Part shown: piece after piece, positions 43,584 to 51,549 of the stretch
Numbering within the stretch: the stretch's first letter is position 1
Layout of the letters: each line of letters opens with the position of its first letter
NCBI RefSeq assembly: GCF_004353825.1
Contig: NZ_SMNA01000016.1
Location: 37,641 to 101,640 of the forward strand
Reading direction: 5' to 3'
DNA: 64,000 nucleotides
Origin: Occultella glacieicola
GTDB lineage: Bacteria > Actinomycetota > Actinomycetes > Actinomycetales > Beutenbergiaceae
The notes under the pieces: model-generated
The model's input: only the letters and a program-made list of their open reading frames with translations
What the model was told of the DNA's origin: nothing
The model's database searches: none
Program-made: the position numbers and the translations under genes

Positions 43584-44669
43584 TCACCGGACGAGGTCGA
43601 GCTCGAGCCATCGGGCCAGCTCGGCGATCTCCCGGTCCACCGCGCTCGTCGTCGCGGCACTGAACGGCACGTCCTGATGCACCGCGTGCACCCGGAACAC
43701 CCCCGCCTTGCGGTCGGCCGTCGCGTCCAGCTTCCCGACCAGGGCGTCGGAGTGCAGGATCGGTAGCGCGAAGTAGCCCCAGCGGCGCTTGGCGGCGGGC
43801 TTGTACATCTCGAGCAGGTACTCGAACCCGAACAGTTCCCGGGCGCGGGCCCGGTCGTGCACGAGCCGGTCGAACGGGGACAGCAGCGCCGCGCGCCCGG
43901 AGAACGGCTGCCCGAGCTGTGCCGGGTCGACGCGCCAGGTGCCCTTCACGCCGTCGACCACGGCCTCCTCCCCGGCCTCCCCGACGTCCCAGGCCTCGAC
44001 CGGGGACTGGGTGGTCCGGGCTCGCGCAATCCCGAGCGCCCGCAGCCTGCGCTCGTCGCGGATGCGCCGGGCGTCCTCGGCGGGCACCACCGGGGCGTCG
44101 GGGTAGACCCGGTCCGCCAGATCCCACAGGCGCTGCCGCCCGGACCGCCCCGCGACGGCCACCTCGCCGCGTGCCGTCATGCACTCCAGCATCATCGTCA
44201 CGTTGCGGTTGTCCGTCCATCCGGTCGAGCCCCACGGCACGGCACAGGTGTCCGGCAGGTCCCGCGAGAGTTGCGGGCCGTCGGCCTCGAGTCGGCGCAG
44301 GATGTCGCGCCGGCAGGCATCGTTCGCCCGGATCCACTCCCGGGCCGGACCCGTGCGCTCGGGCCAGGCGACCATGTCCGCCCGGTAGAGCGCGATGTCC
44401 GCGGCCGGTCGGATCAGCGCGAGTACCTCGATGAGGGAGTGCTCGGCGAGCGCGCGCTGCAGCTCCGCACGGTCGTACCCCGACCCCAGCCGGCTCCACA
44501 GGACCAGGTCCGCGTTCGGGGCGACGGCCGCCGTCGGGTCCACCTGCAGCATGGCGAGGTGCCGGACGACCTCGAACAGGTCCGAGGGTCGACGGCGGCC
44601 CAACATCTGGGCACGGACGGCGATCCGTCGGGCGTCGGTGCCGGAGAGGCGGTGGACCGTCGGGGACAT
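43584..44669 (-). CDS. Winged-helix DNA-binding domain protein (HTH_42 / YcaQ-like)
   Basis: A 361-residue protein of the winged-helix family that includes DNA glycosylase YcaQ/AlkX. N-terminal LSGTDARRIAVRAQMLGRRR and VVRHLAMLQVDPTAAVAPNADL, central RDILRRLEADGPQLSRDL helix, VDPAQLGQPFSGRAALLSPFDRL and the end LPILHSDALVGKLDATADRKAGV are typical. YcaQ members remove crosslinked or alkylated bases; the catalytic QxR/QxQ-type residues cannot be placed here with certainty. A GTG overlapping the upstream stop three codons earlier is an alternative start. Confidence 0.85.
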   Translation of the reverse strand: MSPTVHRLSGTDARRIAVRAQMLGRRRPSDLFEVVRHLAMLQVDPTAAVAPNADLVLWSRLGSGYDRAELQRALAEHSLIEVLALIRPAADIALYRADMVAWPERTGPAREWIRANDACRRDILRRLEADGPQLSRDLPDTCAVPWGSTGWTDNRNVTMMLECMTARGEVAVAGRSGRQRLWDLADRVYPDAPVVPAEDARRIRDERRLRALGIARARTTQSPVEAWDVGEAGEEAVVDGVKGTWRVDPAQLGQPFSGRAALLSPFDRLVHDRARARELFGFEYLLEMYKPAAKRRWGYFALPILHSDALVGKLDATADRKAGVFRVHAVHQDVPFSAATTSAVDREIAELARWLELDLVR

Positions 44670-44674
44670 GGGTG

Positions 44675-45331
44675 TCACTCGCGGCCCGCCATGGTCGCCA
44701 CGTCCACCTCGTTGCCCTCGGCGTCGGCCAGGGTCCACCACGTGGGCGCATGCGAGGACACGAGGGTCCCGCCGGCGGCCAGGGCTGCGGCCACCCGCGA
44801 TTCGCCCTGGTCCGGTGGCACGCAGATGTCGACGTGGATCCGGTTCCGGCCGGTCCGGGGCGGGTCCATCTGTTGGAACCAGATCGAGGGGCCCCGGCCG
44901 AGCGGGTCGTCCAGGTCCTCCTCGCCGCGCGCGGCGTAGCCGAGGACCGCCCGCCAGAACGGCATCACGTCCGCGTGCACGTGGGCGTCGATGGCGAACT
45001 GGACGGCCTGGACCGTGTCCGGGCGTGCGGTCGCGCCGAGCTCGGCCGCGGCGAGCGAGACCTGCCGGGCCAGGTCCGCGTCCCGGCGGCTGATCGTGCC
45101 GACGTCGTGGGAGATCAGCCGGACGGTGACACTGCCGTAGCGCAGGTCGACGTCGGGATGGTGGTTCGCGGCGTCGGCCAGCTCACCGATCCGCCCGATC
45201 AGGGCGACTCCGGTCGCGAACGTGCCGGTCTCGAAGTTCGCGGTGGCCCCACCGAACAGCACCCGCCAGTCGCCCACCCCCTCGCTCGCGTCGAAGGCCG
45301 ACGGCGTGATGGCGTCGGACACGGCGCTCAC
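44675..45331 (-). CDS. Pterin-4a-carbinolamine dehydratase domain fused to a glyoxalase/VOC domain
   Basis: A 218-residue fusion. Residues ~1-95 carry the dehydratase motif ANHHPDVDLRYGSVTVRLIS and HDVGTISRRDADLA, with the two catalytic His; residues ~105-218 form a glyoxalase/VOC domain (VQFAIDAHVHADVMPFWRAV, GPSIWFQQMD, RIHVDICVP). The dehydratase part normally recycles tetrahydropterin for aromatic amino acid hydroxylases, but none is near. It overlaps the dienelactone hydrolase gene by four bases and is followed by the winged-helix gene. Confidence 0.88.
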   Translation of the reverse strand: MSAVSDAITPSAFDASEGVGDWRVLFGGATANFETGTFATGVALIGRIGELADAANHHPDVDLRYGSVTVRLISHDVGTISRRDADLARQVSLAAAELGATARPDTVQAVQFAIDAHVHADVMPFWRAVLGYAARGEEDLDDPLGRGPSIWFQQMDPPRTGRNRIHVDICVPPDQGESRVAAALAAGGTLVSSHAPTWWTLADAEGNEVDVATMAGRE

Positions 45332-45903
45332 CGCCCCACGAGGAACGCGTGCACCCGCTCGGTGAGCAGCGCGGCGGCCTCGGGCCGGTAGGAGGGCAGG
45401 CTGGAGTCGGCGAAGTAGTGCTGGTCACCGGGGTAGAGGAACAGTTCGGCGTCCTCGGTCGATGCGACGAGTTCGCGGGCCGCGTCCACGTCGCCCTCGT
45501 CCATGAAGTAGGGGTCCTCCTGGGCGCCGTGGATCTGCACCGGCACCCCCGCCGGCCAGGCCTGCCCGAACTCGGTGTGGGGCACGCACGAGTACATGAG
45601 CAGCGCGCCCCGTGCTCCCGGCCGGGTCTGGGCGAGTTGCTGCGCGGGCACCACTCCGAGGGAGAAGCCGGCGTAGACCAGCTCGCTCGGCAAGCCCTCG
45701 GCGGACTTCGAGCCTCGGGCGAGCACCTCCTCGAACCCGATCTCACCGACGTGGGCCATGCCATCGGGAATCGAGTCGAAGGTCCGGCCGTCGAACAGGT
45801 CCGGTGTGTGCACGGTGTGCCCGGCGGCCCGCAGGTCGTCGGCGAAGGCGTGGAAGCCCGGGGTCTGCCCCTGGGCGTGGTGGAACAGCAGAACCTCAGC
45901 CAT
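45328..45903 (-). CDS. Dienelactone hydrolase family protein
   Basis: A 191-residue alpha/beta hydrolase of the dienelactone hydrolase group. LLFHHAQGQTPGFHAFADDL, nucleophile elbow YAGFSLGVVPA (Ser), Asp in AQEDPYFMDEGD and His in YPGDQHYFAD. In the archetype a Cys sits at the nucleophile; here it is Ser, as in many relatives. GGAAGG precedes the ATG. It is divergent from an ArsR-type regulator with an operator in between, so probably controlled by it. Confidence 0.9.
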   Translation of the reverse strand: MAEVLLFHHAQGQTPGFHAFADDLRAAGHTVHTPDLFDGRTFDSIPDGMAHVGEIGFEEVLARGSKSAEGLPSELVYAGFSLGVVPAQQLAQTRPGARGALLMYSCVPHTEFGQAWPAGVPVQIHGAQEDPYFMDEGDVDAARELVASTEDAELFLYPGDQHYFADSSLPSYRPEAAALLTERVHAFLVGR

Positions 45904-45947
45904 GACGTTTCCTTCCGTGATCATCCGGCGGGTCTGGGTGTCGCCGA

Positions 45948-45986
45948 ATGATCCATGAGTCTAGAATGATCCAATAGTCTGGATCA
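45948..45986. promoter_or_regulatory. ArsR-type operator: 18-bp direct repeat with an inverted repeat
   Basis: Two tandem 18-bp units, ATGATCCATGAGTCTAGA and ATGATCCAATAGTCTGGA (15 of 18 identical); the second also gives the inverted repeat TGATCCA-N6-TGGATCA. It lies 20 bp before the regulator's ATG in the divergent spacer. Confidence 0.6.
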
Positions 45987-46005
45987 ATCGTTGGACGGAG
46001 ATTCG

Positions 46006-46587
46006 ATGGACGCTGCGGTGTCGGGTTCCCCGGCCTCACCCGACTACGACCTCCTGGAGACGGTCGCCGTGACCGAGCCCGCCAAGCTGCGCGCGATCTT
46101 CGACCCCTTGCGCGGGCAGTTGATGGACCTGGTCCTGGAACGGGCCGCGACCGTCACCGAGCTCGCTGCCGCCGTCGGCCGCCCGAAGAGCACCATCGCC
46201 CACCACGTGAAGGTCCTCGTCGAGAACGACATCTTCACGGTGGTCCGGACCCGGAAGGTCCGGGCCATCGAGGAGCGCTTCTACGGACGCGTGGCCCGCA
46301 CGTTCTATGTCGGCGCGGTTCCGCTCGAGGACGTCACGCCGCTGCCGTGGTCGAACTACCTCGCGGACGCCGCCGCGGAGTCGATGCCCGCCTATCACGC
46401 GGACACGATGTGGGCCCAGCACCTGCATGCGCGGATTCCCCGGGAGCGGGCGAACGAGTTCTGGAAGCGCGTCGACGAGGTGATCGGGGAGTTCGCCCGG
46501 CTCCCGCGCGAGGGGGACACCGTCTACGGGTTCGCGGTCGGTCTGTACCCCACCGAGCATCCGACGCTGCCCGAGCGGAACGACTAG
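46006..46587 (+). CDS. ArsR-like winged-helix transcriptional regulator
   Basis: A 193-residue regulator. LRAIFDPLRGQLMDLVLERA, TVTELAAAVGRPKSTIAHHV and KVLVENDIFTVVRTRKVRAI form the winged helix of ArsR/HTH_20 proteins; the C-terminal half (RFYGRVARTFYVG onward) is an effector domain without obvious metal Cys pairs, so a non-metal ligand is likely. GGAG precedes the chosen ATG. The operator beside it suggests autoregulation and control of the divergent hydrolase-VOC-winged-helix genes. Confidence 0.9.
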   Translation: MDAAVSGSPASPDYDLLETVAVTEPAKLRAIFDPLRGQLMDLVLERAATVTELAAAVGRPKSTIAHHVKVLVENDIFTVVRTRKVRAIEERFYGRVARTFYVGAVPLEDVTPLPWSNYLADAAAESMPAYHADTMWAQHLHARIPRERANEFWKRVDEVIGEFARLPREGDTVYGFAVGLYPTEHPTLPERND

Positions 46588-47639
46588 GCCCCGGTCCGCC
46601 GCGGGTCGATCAGGAACTTCATCACGTCGGCGTCCCCGTTGCGGGCGATCGCCCGGGGCAGGTCGTCCAGGCCGAAGGTGCCGGAGACGAGCGCGTCCAG
46701 GTCGACCGCCCCGGACGCGGCGAGCTTGATCGCCGTCGGCCAGGTGTCGACGTAGCGGAACAGGCCCTCGATCGTCAGCTCGCGGCTCTGCAGCAGGAAC
46801 AGGTCCACGTCGATCCGGTCCGTGCCCATGCCGACGAGCACGGCCCGCCCGTCCGGGGCCAGGGCGCGCAGGCCCGCATCGATCGCACGCGCGTTGCCGG
46901 AGGCGTCGATGAACGCGGTGACCACGCCGTCGAGCGGCACGTCGGAGACCGGGTCGAGCACCGCCGTCGCCCCGTTGGCGAGCGCCATCTCGCGGCGGGC
47001 CGGCAGCGGGTCGGAGACGATCACCTCGGTCGCGCCGAAGGCGCGGGCCGCGGCCGCGGTCAGGATCCCGATCGGCCCGGCCCCGGCGACCAGGACGCTC
47101 GAGCCCGGCACCACGGCCGCCTTGCGGACCGCGGCGATGCCGACCGACAGCGGCTCGACGAGCGCGGCCGCGGCGTCGGAGACCTCCTCGGGCACCGGGT
47201 GGGCGAAGTCCGCCGGCGCCACCAGGTACTGCGCGAACGCGCCGTCGACCGGGGGTGCGGACGGGAACTCCATGTCCGGGCAGAGGTTGTACCGGCCGGT
47301 GCGGCAGTACTGGCACCGCCGGCACGGGCGCTGCGGCTCCACCGCGACCCGCTGACCGACCCGCTCCCGGGGCACGGCGGAGCCGACGGCGGCGATCACC
47401 CCGGTCGCCTCGTGGCCGAGGATCAGGGGTCCCTCGACGACGAGGTCGCCGACCCGGCCGTGGTCGTAGAAGTGCACGTCCGAGCCGCAGAGCCCGACGG
47501 CGGTCAGCGCCACGAGCACGTCGAACTCACCCGGGGTGGGTACGGGGGTGTCGCGGACGACGATGGTGCGCGCGCCGTCGAGGAAGGCGGCTCGCATCGT
47601 CGTGGGCAGCGGCGGGGTCGGCGGAGTCGTTCGGTTCAC
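46584..47639 (-). CDS. Zinc-dependent alcohol/polyol dehydrogenase (sorbitol/xylitol dehydrogenase-like)
   Basis: A 351-residue medium-chain dehydrogenase. Catalytic zinc residues in GLCGSDVHFYDHG and GHEATG, the four structural-zinc Cys in PCRRCQYCRTGRYNLCPDM, VEPLSVGIAAVRKA, and the NAD fold VLVAGAGPIGILTAAAARAFG. The pattern VEGPLILGHE and HFYDHG is that of sorbitol/xylitol dehydrogenases oxidising sugar alcohols. The GTG start has no good ribosome site; an ATG 14 codons inside is another option. It converges on the ArsR gene with a four-base overlap. Confidence 0.9.
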   Translation of the reverse strand: MNRTTPPTPPLPTTMRAAFLDGARTIVVRDTPVPTPGEFDVLVALTAVGLCGSDVHFYDHGRVGDLVVEGPLILGHEATGVIAAVGSAVPRERVGQRVAVEPQRPCRRCQYCRTGRYNLCPDMEFPSAPPVDGAFAQYLVAPADFAHPVPEEVSDAAAALVEPLSVGIAAVRKAAVVPGSSVLVAGAGPIGILTAAAARAFGATEVIVSDPLPARREMALANGATAVLDPVSDVPLDGVVTAFIDASGNARAIDAGLRALAPDGRAVLVGMGTDRIDVDLFLLQSRELTIEGLFRYVDTWPTAIKLAASGAVDLDALVSGTFGLDDLPRAIARNGDADVMKFLIDPRRTGA

Positions 47640-47683
47640 GCGGCCAGCCTAGGCGCAGCCTGGGCTGGCCGGGCGATCGTGGC

Positions 47684-50125
47684 TCAGCTGGTGCCAGGCT
47701 GGCTGGTGCGTCGCTTCGGGGCGCGGCGGGCGGGCTGGGAGACCGGCTCGACGTCCGGCACGGCCGGCACCGGAAGCGTCACCGGTGCGTCCGCGCCCAC
47801 GTCGACGGGCCGCCCGTGGTGCCAGGTCCGCAGGCCCGGGCCCGCGACCACCTCGTAGGTGGCCTCCTCGGGTGCGGCGCCGCCGTTGCGGCGGATGCTC
47901 ACCCGGAGCACGTTGCCGCCGTAGGTGACCTGGAACGCGATCCGCTGCAGCGCGTGCGGGAGCCGGGGGGCGAAGGTCACCCGGCCGCCGTGGTCGCGCA
48001 TGCCGCCGAAGCCGGCCGTGGCGACCAGCCAGGACCCGCCCATCGCGGCGATGTGCAGGCCGTCGTCGACGTTGCCGTGCAGGTCGCCCAGATCCACGAA
48101 CGCGACCTCCGCCCAGTAGTCGTAGGCGAGGTCGAGATGCCCCGTCTCGGCGGCCAGGACCGCCTGCGTGGCCGCGGACAGCGAGGAGTCGCGGACCGTG
48201 CGGGCCTCGTAGTAGGCGAAGTTGCGTTCCTTCTGCTCGGGCGTGAACAGGTCGCCGCGCAGGTGCATGGCCAGGGTCAGATCCGCCTGCTTGATCACCT
48301 GACGGCGGTACAGCTGGAAGTACGGGTAGTGCAGCAGCAGCGGGTACCACTTCTTCTTGGTCCCGGCGAAGTCCCAGTCGGCGTGCCTGGTGAAGCCGAG
48401 CGACTGCTCGTGCACCCCGAGGTCGGCGTTGTAGGGCATCGCGGCCCCGGCGGCGGCCCGCCGCCAGAGGTCGATCTCCCCGGCGTCCACGCCCAGGGCC
48501 GCGGCGACCTCCGGGCGGCGTTCGCACGCGTCGGCGGCGTCGGTGAGGTTCTGGGCGGCCATCACGTTCGTGTAGAGGTTGTCGTCGACGATCGCCGTGT
48601 ACTCGTCCGGTCCGGTGACCCCGTCGATGTGGAACGCGGAGCCGTTGAAGTGCCCGATCGAGGCCCACAGCCGTGCCGTCTCGGTGAGTAGTTCCACGCC
48701 GGCCCCGACCTCGAAGTCCTCGTCGCCGGTGACCGCAAGGTAGCGCGACGTCGCCGCGGCCACGGCCGAGTTCACATGGAAGGCCGCGGTGCCGGCCGGC
48801 CAGTACCCGGAGTTCTCCTTGCCGGAGATCGTGCGCCACGGGAACGCCGCGCCCCGCAGCCCGAGCTCCTTGGCCCGGGCGCGGGCCTCACCGAGGGTGG
48901 AATGGCGCCAGACCAGGTGGTCCCGCGCGGCCGCGGGCATCGTGTAGGTGAGCATGGGCAGCGCGAACACCTCCGCATCCCAGAACGTGTGCCCGTCGTA
49001 GCCGACCCCGGACAGGCCCTTGGCCCCGATCGCCTGCCCCTCGGCCCGGGCCGCGGACTGCAGGATGTGGAACATTGAGACCCGCACCGCCTGCTGCAGG
49101 GCCGGGTCGCCGTCGATCTCGACGTCCGCCCGAGACCAGAACTCGTCCAGGAAGTTGCGCTGCTGCTCGAGCAGGCCGTCCCAACCGGTCAGCCGCGCCA
49201 CGGACAGCGCCGCCTCCACCTGGTCGCGCAGCGCGGGCGCCGACCGCCGGTGCGACCAGCCGTAGGCGACCAGCTTGATCAGCCGCAGCCGCGCACCCCG
49301 CGGGACCTTCGCCGTCACCGTGTAGCGGGCCAGATCCCCGGCGGCCTCGATGGTGGTCTCGACGTCGTCCGGGGTCTCCAACAGGTGCGTCATGCCCGCG
49401 GCCACCCGGAGCTTGCTGCGGCGGGTCCGGTGCACCAGCACGGCGCGGCTGTCCCGGGCAGCGGCGAACTCCGCACGCAGCGGCCGGTCCAGGTGGGCCG
49501 CGTCGCGCGGGTCGCTGGAGGGGGTGGAGCCGGCCTCGTTCGCGAGCAGGTCGGACTGCAGCGCCACGTAGGCGTCCCCGTCCAGCGGCTCCACGTCGTA
49601 GCAGATCGCCGCGAGCGAGCGCTGCGCGAACGACACCAGCCGTCGCGACGTGACCCGCACCGAGGTGCCGCTGGGGGAGGCCCACTCCGTGATCCGGTCG
49701 AGGGTCCCAGCGCGCAGGTCCAGGCTCCGCTCGTGGTGCTCGATGGTGCCGTAGCGCATGTCGAACGGGGAGTCGCCGACGAACAGGCGGATGATCTTGC
49801 CGTCGGTGACGTTGACAACCGTCTCCCCGGACTCGGGGAAGCCGTAGCCGGACTCGGCGTGGGGCAGCGGGCGCTCCTCGAAGAACCCGTTCACGTAGGT
49901 GCCCGGGACCGCCCTGGGCTCGCCCTCCTCGAGCGAGCCGCGCAGCCCGATGTGGCCGTTCGCGAGCGAGTACAGCGACTCACTGGCCGCCAGGGTGTGC
50001 AGGTCCAGTCCGGTGCGACCCAGCGTCCACGGGTCCACCCGGTAGGCGCTGTCCCGCTCGTACTCGGTCGCGTCCGCGTCGTTGCTGCCGCGGTCCGCGG
50101 GGTTGACGCTGCTGTAGTCCGTCAT
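47684..50125 (-). CDS. Glycoside hydrolase family 65 disaccharide phosphorylase (trehalose/maltose/kojibiose type)
   Basis: An 813-residue GH65 enzyme: N-terminal beta-sandwich, (alpha/alpha)6 barrel and C-terminal sandwich. SLYSLANGHIGLRGSLEEGE, GYDGHTFWDAEVFALPML, GVTGPDEYTAIVDDNLYTN with the general-acid Glu, and FAGTKKKWYPLLLHYPYF are family blocks. It cleaves an alpha-glucoside with phosphate to beta-glucose-1-phosphate plus glucose (or another sugar). The neighbouring beta-phosphoglucomutase converts that phosphate to glucose-6-phosphate. ATG overlaps the mutase stop as ATGA. Substrate linkage cannot be settled by eye. Confidence 0.93.
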   Translation of the reverse strand: MTDYSSVNPADRGSNDADATEYERDSAYRVDPWTLGRTGLDLHTLAASESLYSLANGHIGLRGSLEEGEPRAVPGTYVNGFFEERPLPHAESGYGFPESGETVVNVTDGKIIRLFVGDSPFDMRYGTIEHHERSLDLRAGTLDRITEWASPSGTSVRVTSRRLVSFAQRSLAAICYDVEPLDGDAYVALQSDLLANEAGSTPSSDPRDAAHLDRPLRAEFAAARDSRAVLVHRTRRSKLRVAAGMTHLLETPDDVETTIEAAGDLARYTVTAKVPRGARLRLIKLVAYGWSHRRSAPALRDQVEAALSVARLTGWDGLLEQQRNFLDEFWSRADVEIDGDPALQQAVRVSMFHILQSAARAEGQAIGAKGLSGVGYDGHTFWDAEVFALPMLTYTMPAAARDHLVWRHSTLGEARARAKELGLRGAAFPWRTISGKENSGYWPAGTAAFHVNSAVAAATSRYLAVTGDEDFEVGAGVELLTETARLWASIGHFNGSAFHIDGVTGPDEYTAIVDDNLYTNVMAAQNLTDAADACERRPEVAAALGVDAGEIDLWRRAAAGAAMPYNADLGVHEQSLGFTRHADWDFAGTKKKWYPLLLHYPYFQLYRRQVIKQADLTLAMHLRGDLFTPEQKERNFAYYEARTVRDSSLSAATQAVLAAETGHLDLAYDYWAEVAFVDLGDLHGNVDDGLHIAAMGGSWLVATAGFGGMRDHGGRVTFAPRLPHALQRIAFQVTYGGNVLRVSIRRNGGAAPEEATYEVVAGPGLRTWHHGRPVDVGADAPVTLPVPAVPDVEPVSQPARRAPKRRTSQPGTS

Positions 50126-50880
50126 GGCGCGTCCTCCTCGAGCAGTTCGGCGAGGTCGCCGACGACGACGTCCGCTCCGTTCGCGGCGAGGTCGGCGGCC
50201 TGGTCGAGGCGGTCGACCCCGACGACGTAACCGAAGTTGCCGGCGCGTCCGGCCTGAACGCCGGCGATCGCGTCCTCGATCACGGCGGCCCGGTCGGGCG
50301 TCACCCCGAGCGCTCGGGCCCCGGCCAGGAACGTGTCCGGAGCCGGCTTGCCCGGAAGGTGGTCCCGGGCCGCGACGACGCCGTCGATGCGTGCCTCGAG
50401 CAGATCGGTCAGCCCCGCCGCCGCGAGGACGTCGGCGCCGTTCGCGGACGCCGTCACCACCGCGGTGCGCAGCCCTGCGGCCCGCACCGCGTGCAGGTAG
50501 GCGACCGACCCCGGGTAGGTCGCGACGCCGTCGGCCGCCAACCGGCGACCGACCTCGGCGTTCTTGCGGTTGCCGATGCCGCACACCGTGTCCGCCTCCG
50601 GTCCGTCGCCGGGCCCGCCCTCCGGCGGGTGGATCCCCCGGGAGGCGAGGAACGCCCGCACCCCGTCGTAGCGGCGCCGGCCGTCCACGTGGGCGGCGTA
50701 CTCGGCCTCCGTGAACCCGGCCTGCCCGTGGGCGGCCAGGATGGGGTCGAAGGTCTGCTTCCATGCGGTGCGGTGCAGCACCGAGGTCTGGGTCAGGACA
50801 CCGTCGAGGTCGAACAGGACGGCGCGGATGGTGGGCGGGAGACCGAGCCGGCCGTCGCCGGTCGTCGCTGCAGCTGCCAT
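50122..50880 (-). CDS. Beta-phosphoglucomutase family HAD phosphatase
   Basis: A 252-residue HAD subfamily IA enzyme. VLFDLDGVLTQTSVLH carries the Asp nucleophile and acid/base Asp; YAAHVDGRRRYDGVRAFLAS matches the beta-phosphoglucomutase cap; VVTASANGADV is motif II; GKPAPDTFLAGARALGV and VIEDAIAGVQAGRAG complete the site. It isomerises beta-glucose-1-phosphate from the coupled GH65 phosphorylase. ATG start; longer upstream frame is rejected since it enters the hairpin region. Confidence 0.92.
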   Translation of the reverse strand: MAAAATTGDGRLGLPPTIRAVLFDLDGVLTQTSVLHRTAWKQTFDPILAAHGQAGFTEAEYAAHVDGRRRYDGVRAFLASRGIHPPEGGPGDGPEADTVCGIGNRKNAEVGRRLAADGVATYPGSVAYLHAVRAAGLRTAVVTASANGADVLAAAGLTDLLEARIDGVVAARDHLPGKPAPDTFLAGARALGVTPDRAAVIEDAIAGVQAGRAGNFGYVVGVDRLDQAADLAANGADVVVGDLAELLEEDAP

Positions 50881-50967
50881 GACAACGACGCTAGCCCTCG
50901 CCGGCCCGATCTGACGAACCGGGCCCGGCACGTCGCGAATTGCCGAAATCCGTTGTGTTCCCGGGCG

Positions 50968-51004
50968 TTGCGTCACTGACCCGGGTGGCGGGTCAGTGAC
51001 GCAA
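50968..51004. repeat. Long hairpin repeat, copy 1 (stem TTGCGTCACTGACCC)
   Basis: Perfect 15-bp arms TTGCGTCACTGACCC / GGGTCAGTGACGCAA around a 7-base loop, in the 164-bp spacer between the zinc protease stop and the phosphoglucomutase start. The same stem recurs at 63.75 kb. No T tract; it may act as a terminator in either direction or be a dispersed palindromic element. Confidence 0.75.
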
Positions 51005-51044
51005 ACCACGGACATGGGTCCCCGAGGTGGTGATCGCCGGCGGT

Positions 51045-51524
51045 CTACCCGGTCGCCTTGTGCAGGCGCCGGATCGACCTCGGTGGCCGGGGGCCGAGGT
51101 AGGAGCGGCCCGGGTCGACGAGGAAGCCCTGGCGCAGGGCCTCGCGCCCGATCAGCATCCGGAAGCCCATCCGGTCCCGGTTGCTCAGGGTGACCTCGGC
51201 GGTGATCGGCCGCTCCGCGACGACGAGATCGAGGAGCACGACGATGCGGCGCTGAGCGTGTCCCGAGGAGCTGCGCACGAGCCGCCGGTCATGCACCGGG
51301 AGGGCAACCTCGACCTCGTCCCTCGATGAGTTCTGCAGGGGGTGCAGGGTGAACGAGACCCAGGGGTCGCCGTCGCGCTCGAACTCACTCAGACCGAACG
51401 CGTGGAGGGCGCTGGATCGGGCGCCGGTGTCGATCTTCGCCTTGATCCAGGGCACCCCGATCCCCGGCAGCGCGACCCACTCGCGCCATCCCGTCGGGGT
51501 GCTTAGATGGGTCGGCCCTCTCAC
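51045..51524 (-). CDS. Retropepsin-like ATP-dependent zinc protease family (RimK-associated)
   Basis: A 159-residue single-domain protein of the family often called ATP-dependent zinc protease / RimB-like (PF05618). WVALPGIGVPWIKAKIDTGA gives the retropepsin-type DTGARSSALHA motif; the tail NRDRMGFRMLIGREALRQGF is conserved. Relatives sit beside RimK ligases and may trim or regulate glutamate tails. I prefer a GTG start (GAGGA upstream) that leaves a 25-bp gap to the divergent RimK gene; an ATG nine codons upstream would overlap it. Confidence 0.88.
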   Translation of the reverse strand: MRGPTHLSTPTGWREWVALPGIGVPWIKAKIDTGARSSALHAFGLSEFERDGDPWVSFTLHPLQNSSRDEVEVALPVHDRRLVRSSSGHAQRRIVVLLDLVVAERPITAEVTLSNRDRMGFRMLIGREALRQGFLVDPGRSYLGPRPPRSIRRLHKATG

Positions 51525-51549
51525 CCCGACATCCTCGCAGGCGAACAGC

